Shown here: one piece after another, positions 55,981 through 64,000 of the stretch | Position numbering within the stretch: the stretch's first letter is position 1 | Layout: every line of letters begins with the position of its first letter | Assembly (NCBI GenBank): GCA_032718475.1 | Contig: JAUCBJ010006261.1 | Location: forward strand, 1 to 64,000 | From: Nemertoderma westbladi | Taxonomy: Eukaryota > Xenacoelomorpha > Nemertodermatida > Nemertodermatidae | Direction: 5' to 3' | DNA length: 64,000 nt | Position numbers and translations under genes: made by a program | Notes under the pieces: model-generated | What the model was told of the DNA's origin: nothing | The model's input: the letters and a program-made list of their open reading frames with translations, nothing else | The model's database searches: none

Positions 55981-56335
55981 TTGGTAAGTGCGAGAGAAAG
56001 CCTTATCCAGTTTAAGTCAGTAATAAGATTGGCTCAACAGGAGCAGTTCGACCAACTGCTAGGTGAGTCAGTTTCGGACGTGTTGTTACAACCCGAAGAG
56101 GAAGAAGAACTATACTGCCTGGACAGGAGGTTAGGGACGCTCACCAATTTTCTTCGTAGAAACGGCGTACCGATCGAAGAACCGGAAGTCGAACCACGAG
56201 GGACGACGGAAGTGCTCACTACGGAAGGCTCGCGAGCCTACCAGCATCCACCACTGGATAGATCGTTCGTTAGTATGCGGAGCGACGTTGGCGACGTTAG
56301 TAGGACAGCTTCTGTAATTACTCGACAACCACGAA
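55981..56335 (+). repeat. Displaced gag-like segment (copy of 46081-46435)
   Basis: TTGGTAAGTGCGAGAGAAAG... is about 98 percent identical by eye to 46081-46430, including one 20-bp palindrome (56223). It is fused at ACTCGACAACCACGAAATGAG directly to a second integrase copy. Confidence 0.93.
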
Positions 56336-57261
56336 ATGAGTGAACTACCACTAGCTAGATTACAGGCGTTTAGACCCCCTTTCACTGAGACAGGGATAGA
56401 CTGTTTTGGACCCATAATCGCGAAACGTGGAAGGGTACAGGTAAAACGTTGGGGGTTGATCTTCACTTGCATGGCCAGCAGAGCTGTCCATATTGAGCGT
56501 GTGACAGATTTAACCACCAATGCCTTTATCCTAGCCTTACGGCGATTTATCGCTAGACATGGATTGGTCAAATCCATTTACTGCGACCAAGGGACAAACT
56601 TTGTGGGTGCACGGAACGAAATAACCAGAGCTTTGAGAAAGTTGGACCAAAACCAGATTTCCGAGGAACTACGTCCTCACCGAATTGTTTGGAATTTTAA
56701 TACTCCAGACAGTCCTTGGAGAGGCGGCGTTTGGGAAAGGCTGATTGGCTCAATCAAGACAGCTATGGCTAAAGTAATACCGACGCAACACATACTGACA
56801 GACGACCAACTGACAACGTTGTTAATAGAAATCGAAGCGATTTTGAACACACGACCGATCGCTTTGATCCCAGACAATAACGACGCACAGTTTGCCTTGA
56901 CACCAGCGCACCTGCTTATGCAGGCGCCGACGACATTGTTGCCCATTTCAGTACCCGTTAATAGCGACGGATACGGCAACAAGGCTTGGAAAATCACTCA
57001 ATTGCTTGCAAATAAATTCTGGGAAATATGGCAGAAATACTATTTGCCCTCTATTTCGACCAGAACCTCTTGGTATCTAAATACTTTATCCATATTTTAT
57101 TGGCTGAAGCCAATCTGAAAAGACGGTTTTGGCTGACTGGAGTCATTTTGACCACACACCCTACATCTGGTGTAACAAGGACAGTTACTGTAAGGACTAT
57201 CGACGGCCGTACCGTAGATAGGCCTGTACAACGTCTCGTACTCCTTGAGGAGACTACCTAA
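56336..57261 (+). pseudogene. BEL/Pao integrase, copy 2 (N-terminus lost)
   Basis: It begins inside the integrase at MSELPLARLQAF and repeats the DDE core of copy 1 almost unchanged. It lacks the few codons around the GD motif, then reaches the true C-terminus (TVRTIDGRTVDRPVQRLVLL) through a frame change near 57060. The zinc domain is absent. Together with copy 1 it covers a whole integrase, but neither is complete. Confidence 0.85.
57186..57251. repeat. 66-bp direct repeat, first copy
   Basis: TACTGTAAGGACTATCGACG... recurs at 58453-58518 with one difference, bracketing about 1.2 kb. Confidence 0.9.
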
Positions 57262-59296
57262 AGAGGTGAGGTCTCTATAGGGGTGGTCTCAACAGGCGAC
57301 GGCGGACTCGTGAGGGTCTGGGGGCACGTTAAATCCTTATTAAGTGCAAGGGAGATACTGAAAGCCCTCGTGTCTAACGAACCATGGATCGACATGGTGC
57401 CGTGGTACCGTCTAGTCGGCATGTTGCCGTACTGCCAGTCCTGTACATAGTAGGGGTGGTGGCATGGCGTGATTTGTGGTTCATGTGGTGTGAACTATGT
57501 TTTGTATGTGAGCAACCAGTGGCAGTTGGCTTGGGGTTTGGATGGTTCCCCATTGGCCATCAGCTGTTCCGTTTTTTTTTATACTATATGTTATTGTCTC
57601 CATGTTCAGCTGATTGGTCTAGGGTGGGTTAGCCGTCTGGGTCTCTGAGTCTCTTTTGCTGTAGGTATGTGAGTACACGTGATTGTATGTGTGGCCACTA
57701 CGAGTGAGTATGGGAACCCTTGCCAGTTGGTCCAGACGCTGCTGGTATTAGTAGGACCATATCTCTACTGCGCCCCAGCATTCTTTGTGCACACAAAGTT
57801 ATTTTGCCCTGTCGGCAAAATAAGGTACTCTCGATTAGCCTGTTAGTTGATACAATTTGTCCCCTCTGATTTTGACCCCGATTTTGTCTTACCCGATTTT
57901 GTCTTACCCGATTTTGTCTCTGTGTGTGCATGGTATGTGTTTGATTTTGTGCTTACCGTTGTGTACTTGATTTCGTGAACATCTGTTGAGTACACGTGTA
58001 CAGTGACCGGTAAGTGGTTACTTGTTCAGTAGCTTTTGAGCTACAGACAGTATTGTCTTTTCAATACTGCCGGCGAGGCAGGTGAAAACGTGTCAAAATT
58101 CCATGTTGGGTAGCGCAAGCCCACGTGGGACAAGACCGTCGGTTAGGCCCAAGGGCGACCTTGGTGCTCGATCGCTATCGACTGGTCCACCTGCCGGTTG
58201 ACTCTTTGTTATACTTTTGAGTTGGCTCAATGTACAGTCAGGCCACAGTAAGTTGACAGTAGCCGCCCATCTGCCTACACGTTCGACGAGCTGTGCCGGT
58301 GTGATCGGGGGACCGAAAACAGAACCCGGGAAGCATCGGGCCACCCTCCGGCCCGGTCTGATACCCAAAGAGTCAGACTGGCCCCAGGGGTGGTGGAAAG
58401 GTGTCCGCCTCGTGGGTGCGCCTCGGGGAGGAGCCCAGAAGGACACAAGCGTACTGTAAGGACTATCGACGGCCGTACCATAGATAGGCCTGTACAACGT
58501 CTCGTACTCCTTGAGGAAACAAGAAACGAGACAGGAGACTACAAATCTCCACCCAATATTAGTAAATAGAAATGTGGGACCTTTGATGGCCGCCACATAG
58601 ACTTACCGTATTTTAGTAATTTAGTATTTCGTATTACTGTATGTGCATTTGTAATCCTCTTCACTGTAGATAGAGACAGAGGTGGAATTCCATTGTCTTT
58701 ATATGTGAACATGGAGGGTAGTACCCTTATGTATCACATAGGAGCGGGATTGTGTGTACAGTAGGAATGGAATTCCACTTGGAACCCACCACTTGGAACT
58801 TTTTCAAAAATTATTAGACAAATCCATTCAGTTGGATTTAAATTTAAGAAAAACGATTCTCCAGTGAATGCGAATTCTAGAATACGGCTAGATAAAAATT
58901 AAAATTGGGGAGGACAAGAGCGGATGGAAGGCTTGCGAGCCTACCGATACATTTTTTTTGGAAAAGAAAACCGGCCTTGTTCTACGTAGTCGTGTCTACT
59001 ATTATTTAGACCGAATTAATTCTCGACTGCATTATTTTCTTTTGGAATGTAGTTAGGGAAATTAAAAGGTGAGTATTTTAGACTCACGGCTAGTTTACCC
59101 GGAATTCGTTTTTTATCGGCACAATTTTGGATTAGGAGCCAGTGCGAAATCACGCGAACCCGAAGTCACTAGGCAAATGGGTTGGGGTTTTAGAGCAAAG
59201 TTGAGCCAAAAGCCGACAAACTCTAAGTCACCTCACATCTAACCTCTATTTTGTGCTTCATCTAGTAGAAACGTAACGATATGTAATCATATATAA
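57262..59296. other. Non-coding 3' region of the BEL insert, no supported gene
   Basis: About 2 kb with short chance frames only. It contains CCGATTTTGTCTTACCCGAT repeats (57880-57920), the second copy of the 66-bp direct repeat (58453-58518) and one copy of the dispersed palindrome (58926). LTRs could not be matched to the 5' side. Confidence 0.4.
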
Positions 59297-60315
59297 GTGT
59301 ATATGATGGCGGAGAAGATGTATAAGGAGTTACGTCAAGGGTTTACGCAGGAACAGGAGCACCAGGCGCCGTTTAATCGTTATGGAGCTAAAAACTTTAG
59401 TGTGTTTGGAGTGGAGAGTATGGCTAGAAGTACAGCCAAGCTCGCTAAATCCAAGGCGGACCCGAATGTTACGCGACAGCGATTGGACGCTTATAACAAA
59501 AGAGCGGAGGAATTACGCGCGGAGTTCAATGCGTTATATCCCTACGATGCGTTATGCGACGCTAGTGACATTTGCGAGGATCCAGAAACCGAGATACGCC
59601 GATTATATCATACGCTGCAATATTTGACGGCAAATGAACCCTTACCTGCAGCCAGAGACGAATTCGAAGGAATGCATCTTTATAGACGCGCTCGAGGAGC
59701 GGATCCAGAGACAAAGGACGCGTTTTCCATATACAAACTGTTTTATAAATGTGGAGCATGTATGCGTGAGCAAGACAACGCGATTCCTATGAGATTGAAC
59801 TCGGAGAACCCCGAGCCGATATTAGCGCGATGCTCATACCACCAAAGTCTACGTTACCAAGAAGGCAGATACCCTTTGACAAATCCGTATCATTCGTTTA
59901 AGATGAGTGGACCGAACGCGGGTGAGATCGTTATTTACGAACCCAAATTAGTCGAACCAGACATCTACAGCATGGTAGTGGACGAGTCGAATAAGTCGAC
60001 ACAAGAGAAACGGGAAGTTTGAGCCTCTACAGGGCGTACAAGGCGTACGAGAAAGGCGAGATCGAGGAGTTCGGCGGAAGGCTCGCGAGCCTACCATTCT
60101 ATTGGATATCCCATGATCAAACCGAACCTAAGGAGATGACACCCAAGCACTTCGATAGTATCACCTTTGCTCAGCGTTTGTCGCAGAGACTACAGATACC
60201 TCATGTCGAGATGACGCGAGAACCTCAACCCCATTCTGCTGGAGCGATAGTACCGGTTGGGGGCGACGGCAATCTCCCGGAGTTCAACCCCACTGACTCT
60301 CTAACTCCTAACTAG
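59297..60315 (+). pseudogene. Unknown retroelement-associated protein (two overlapping frames)
   Basis: The first frame (59303 or 59306 to 60022, about 240 residues) starts MMAEKMYKELRQGF. It carries C-x2-C (FYKCGACMRE) and, about 30 residues later, CSYHQSLRY, a possible zinc site. The second frame (60019-60315) continues at once (SLYRAYKAYEKGEIEEF) and contains GRLASLP from the palindrome at 60076. A single frame slip at about 60020 would join them. The last ~60 bp already match element 2 interior sequence. I recognise no family; env- or gag-like roles are only guesses. Confidence 0.35.
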
Positions 60316-60599
60316 CTCCTAGACTCTCTAACTTCTTCTCTCTTCAGTGTTGCGATCTCGCTCATGAGATCTCTCTTAGACCTCCCAGTTAAACTCCACT
60401 GTTCTTCTTCTCTCTTCTGACTGACGTCTTCTCGCTCGCCCGCTCCCGGCGTCAACATATCTCTCTCTGCCCAGGTGGACACTCCTGGGGATACTCGCCA
60501 TCCCCCTACTATTCTCCATCGTCGGGTGCCATGGTTCACCTAACTCATCCTGCGCATTATCCGCCGACGCTCGTGGGACATTTTCTGCCCCCCCCCCCC

Positions 60600-61950
60600 C
60601 CCCCCTCTCGCCACTAATCTCCCCCTTGGCGGGGTGCCGTAGCCATCCCCCCCCCCCCCCCCACTCACCATTTCTTACTTCACTATCTCTTACTTCACTT
60701 CTACGCCCCTATCATCCAATATCCCATATCCCTTCTACGCCCATATCATCCCGCATATGCTTTCCCGCTCTCTCTCTCTCTCTGTCCTCTCGCAAAGTCT
60801 GGTTCGCTAACTCTGTTTCTTTCGCCACCCGCTCTCTACACTCGCTCTCTACTCTCACCTCCCGCTCTCTATGCTCATTCGTTTCTCTCTCTACCCTCGC
60901 AGCCTCTCTCACTTCTCGTTCTTTATGCTCATTCTCTACTCTCGTCTCTCGCTCTTTACGCTCGTTCTCTACTCTCACATCTCGCTCTTTACGTTCCTCT
61001 GTCTCTCTCTCTTCTTGATCTCTACAGTTCTTCGCCACCCTTTCGGCCTCTCTCTACATTCCCTCGCCAATTCTCTCTCTTTCTCTAACAATGCAGTTCC
61101 CTCGTCCAACTGCCTCTCTAACTCTTTCTGGTCTAGCGCCACCATGTCTTGTTGACATGCCAGATCTATCTCTAACACGCTTCTTGCTTTCGTGGAGGAT
61201 GAGTGGACATTTCGGTCGCGACAGACTCCCGTCGCCTCTCTGTCCTACTAACTTTCCCCCGCTTTCTGGGGTTCTCGCTAACCGACGAGACCGAATGCTC
61301 GGGGTTAACCTCGGGTTCGCCCTCGTGCGGATTAGCCCAACCCACTAACTTAATTCCCCTAGCATCCACTAAGTACAGCCCTACGTACACTACTTCAGGC
61401 TCCATAACCCCGGATCACCACAGTTCGAATAGTTCGGTGGCAACCCCCCATGCTCTCTCACTCGCCAGTTCTCCCTGCCCAAAACGGACCAGATACCGAA
61501 AATGTTTGTTCGACTCATCTAGCTGTTGGTGTAACTTAGGCTGGTTTACCTTTCCTCCCTCTCTGGCCTCCTTTAATAGTTTCTTCGTGGCGTTGTAGAC
61601 CCGCCGATCGCTCGTCCCGACGTCCTCTTCACCGACATCTCCTCCTCCTCTCCTCGTTCGGCGTCATACCGGCGGCCCCACCGTCACCGTTCCGGTGGGC
61701 GTCCGTCGCCCTCAGCCTGTGGCTGTCCGGCGACTCCGGTACTCCGACCGCCGTCGTGCGTCGACTCGTACCTCCCTCGTGGTTGATGGCCGCCTTCCGC
61801 TTGGGCTACCGGATCGTCCCTCGTCGGCGAATCCGGCGTCGCAGTTCAATACTGTCGCGTTGCGGCCTCACAGATCGTTTGGTTGGTGTCGTCCGGGGTC
61901 TGCGGCGGCGTCCTCTCTCCCTCGGATAATCGGGGTTCTCCTTGGCTCAT
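60600..61950 (-). pseudogene. gag-like region of LTR element 2
   Basis: The minus-strand ATG at 61950 starts MSQGEPRLSEGERTPPQTPD, homologous to the MSQERETTPPRTPD start in element 1. Further on it shares VVYVGLYLVDARGIKLVGW and SVSSVSENPRKRGKVSR. Stops and frameshifts break it. C runs at 60588-60605 and 60645-60662 match poly-G tracts in element 1. A charged Glu/Arg helix (REREVRVESECRERV) follows. Confidence 0.6.
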
Positions 61951-61999
61951 CCTCTCCTCTTAGCAGTCACAGTTTGATGGCAGTTGGCTATTGTTTTAC

Positions 62000-62654
62000 T
62001 GTGACAGGATCGAGATCCCGACTGGGTAGGTTATTTGTACGCGTCACCACAGTGACACTACGTGTCACTGATAGCTTGGCCGAGACCGTTGGAGAAAAGC
62101 GTTCAGAGTTAATGTTGTTCCTTGGCAGTCTAATATAATAATGATAGCACAGTTAATATGATGGCGGATGACAATATTGCTTGATACCGGTAATACATTA
62201 ATATACAGCCAATGTTGATGATGGTAAAACAATATTACCCGTCTGCACTGAAACTGGGTAACTAACTAAACTGAATCACAAAACCGGTAGCAGGAGATAA
62301 TATATGATTGATATACCAATATTACTTCACTCCTACGCTACCTTGGCCTGCTACCTAATGGATGCTCTCCTTCGCCCTTATTGGCTAATACCCTACTTGT
62401 CGCTCTTTCACTCTCTGGGAGTGTTTCCCCTCTGATGCTAGCCTCTGCTAGCTGTGTCCCCTCCGAGGTGGTTTGACATCTAACCTTCCTTTGTGTGTGG
62501 CTTCGGGGCTTGTGTTGCCCCCCCCCCCCCCCCCCCCCAAATGTTGGTTGTGATACGAGATTGATATTGCTAATCTCGTATCTCCAACATATTGCTGAAA
62601 ATGCCACCATCCCATTTTCTGGTGGGTAATGAGGCGGAATTGAATCTGCTTACA
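62000..62654 (-). repeat. 5' LTR of element 2
   Basis: Reads TGTAAGCAGATTC...GATCCTGTCACA on the minus strand. It aligns with the split LTR at 22051-22118 plus 40860-41448 and with the ends of the LTRs of element 1. It holds a C run at 62518-62538. Confidence 0.9.
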
Positions 62655-62659
62655 GTATC
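62655..62659. repeat. 5-bp TSD (right) of LTR element 2
   Basis: GTATC, pairs with 22046-22050. Confidence 0.85.
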
Positions 62660-64000
62660 GACCACAATGACATGAACCTTTTAAACACCCTTATAGGAGA
62701 GGAAGGAAGACAAGATCCATTGAGAGATGGGAGAAGAAGTGGATGAGATGTTTGAGAACTCAATGACGCTGGAACAAATACAGTTAAGTAAACATTTGAG
62801 TAGAATAAACTATTACTTGTATAAGGTACCAACCACAAATTTGTGAGCTGGAAAATGTCCAGGCTGTGAAAAACCATATTTTCGTAGAGTTAAGGGAAAT
62901 GTGAGAGAGAGAGAAAGCTCAGAAAGACCAGAAAGGCGCGTTACAAGAGAATGTATGTCAGATGATCCAGACAGAGAACCATACATTTTCAGGTGAAACA
63001 AAATTAAGGTTAATATCAAATATTTTTGATATTCTACTATATTTTGATTTAGGCATTTTTATCAATGGGTTTATAAATATGATTTACATGTTTAACTACA
63101 TACTGTACTGTTCTTATACAGTATATTCCATGATTGGTAAGGGGGTAAACCTAGAACCAACAGCCGACAAGTTTTGCTGATAGGTTGTTGCCAACAGGTT
63201 TTTACCTGGCAGAAGACAGGTTTTTGCCGACAGGCAACAAGTTGTGCCGACAGGTTTTTGCTGACTGCCGACAGGTTTTTGCCGACAGCTTTTTGTGTAA
63301 GAAGGCATTAGGGAGAGGAATTTTTCAGGATTGCACCTGTGTGTAATTTAATAAATTGTTTTAGATAGGACCGGTAACAGTTTTCTAATCAAATTGAAAT
63401 TAATTCACAAACTGACAGATGGTTTCAATAATTTAATAAAAGTAGGCCTACTGGGTAGGTCTACTTTAGTGCAGATTTGTTCTTTTTTCTAGGCAGTGAT
63501 TTTTTATGTCCTTTTATTTGAATTTTTTTGTCCTCCTTTTTTTACGAATTGTGCATAATGACTTTTGTTGTCCCTATAATGACTTTTGTTGTCCATTTAA
63601 TGACTTTTTATGTATGTATTTCTTCAAACTGTCAAACTGCTGATTTCTGGACTGTCAGACAGTTGATTTCAACATGCCTATACCAAAACATTCAAAATTT
63701 GTTGATTTCTGGTTTGTCGGACAGTTGGTTTCACTATGCCTAGTGCCAAAACATTCCATGATTCAATGATTTATAGACTATGAGATAGATTTCCATATGC
63801 GCCTGTGGTAAAAGACTCTAAATTTAATAGTTTGTGGTTGTTGTCGATAATCGATTACCACATGACGGAGCAAAACACTCATTTTATAGCCAAAAACAAT
63901 TACCAATTGATGGAAAGGAGCAGGTTAAGGCCGGATTTTCTAACCAAAACAATAAACATTCACTTTACCAAATGAAGGAAATGAGCAGGTTACAGAGGCG
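62660..64000. other. Flanking genomic DNA, no gene seen
   Basis: AT-rich sequence with a GCCGACAGGTTTTTGC-type minisatellite at 63160-63300 and repeated ATGACTTTTGTTGTCC and TGTCAGACAGTTGATTTC words at 63540-63735. I see no exon with splice signals. Confidence 0.5.

Larger units (their letters stand above)
22051..62654 (-). mobile_element. LTR retrotransposon 2 (minus strand), carrying nested insertions
   Basis: It belongs to the same family as element 1, in minus orientation. The 3' LTR (22051-22118 plus 40860-41448, about 657 bp once the Polinton is removed) and the 5' LTR (62000-62654, 655 bp) align, and the outer flanks share TSD GTATC. The remaining native interior is about 41449-42030 (3' side, with a polypurine tract at 41449-41460 read on the minus strand) and 60258-61999 (gag-like, 5' side). 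Everything between is later insertion. The original element would have been a few kb. Confidence 0.85.

Noticed and set aside
58093-58596. 167-codon minus-strand frame
   Set aside because: No domain, it crosses the 66-bp direct repeat, and it lies in non-coding 3' sequence.

Overview
The window looks like metazoan nuclear DNA, probably from a marine or aquatic invertebrate, although I cannot name the species. The evidence is EGF-like exons with GT-AG introns in symmetric phase 1, and a dense mix of animal-type transposons (P/THAP, MULE, piggyBac-like MITEs, non-LTR, BEL/Pao, Polinton/Maverick). There are no bacterial operons. Almost all of the 64 kb is mobile DNA, and much of it is nested. 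The only host gene I can support is a minus-strand EGF-repeat gene seen as three exons (7045-7158, 8598-8711, 18204-18326).

Layout. 1-4193: a P-element-like transposon with 132-bp terminal inverted repeats, a THAP exon and a transposase exon; its intron holds a small inverted-repeat MITE. 4645-5713: a broken MULE transposase fragment with a SWIM zinc finger. 6345-9374: a tandem segmental duplication that copies an EGF exon. 8872-14301: a complete LTR element (LTRs of 583 and 600 bp, TSD GGTGT) with gag-like reading frames, many poly-G tracts and minisatellites, but no recognisable pol. 14590-22045: tandem repeats, TTAA-flanked piggyBac-like non-autonomous elements, foldback repeats and non-LTR fragments.

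22046-62659: one minus-strand LTR retrotransposon insertion, defined by matching TSD GTATC and ~656-bp LTRs. Its 3' LTR (22051-22118 plus 40860-41448) is split by an 18.7-kb Polinton (22119-40859). Its interior (41449-61999) contains a rearranged BEL/Pao element (about 45.6-57.3 kb), itself interrupted by a non-LTR fragment, followed by two unknown reading frames at 59.3-60.3 kb.

The Polinton carries two converging gene sets. The left set (+) has an unknown protein, a RING-finger protein, packaging ATPase, small basic and hydrophobic virion-like proteins, DDE integrase with chromodomain, two penton-like proteins, a major-capsid-like protein, an adenovirus-type protease and an exonuclease-like protein. 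The right set (-) has protein-primed PolB, a 184-aa protein that reads as a complete two-repeat TATA-binding-protein fold, and an unknown broken gene. A 400-bp tandem repeat lies between the sets. ATPase, integrase and PolB are broken, while the capsid, protease and TBP-like frames are open.

The two strongest leads are the TBP-like protein beside PolB and a dispersed 20-bp palindrome (GGAAGGCTYGCGAGCCTACC). The palindrome sits in at least nine places in the BEL/LTR DNA and is read in all three frames (GRLASLP, WKACEPT, EGSRAYQ).
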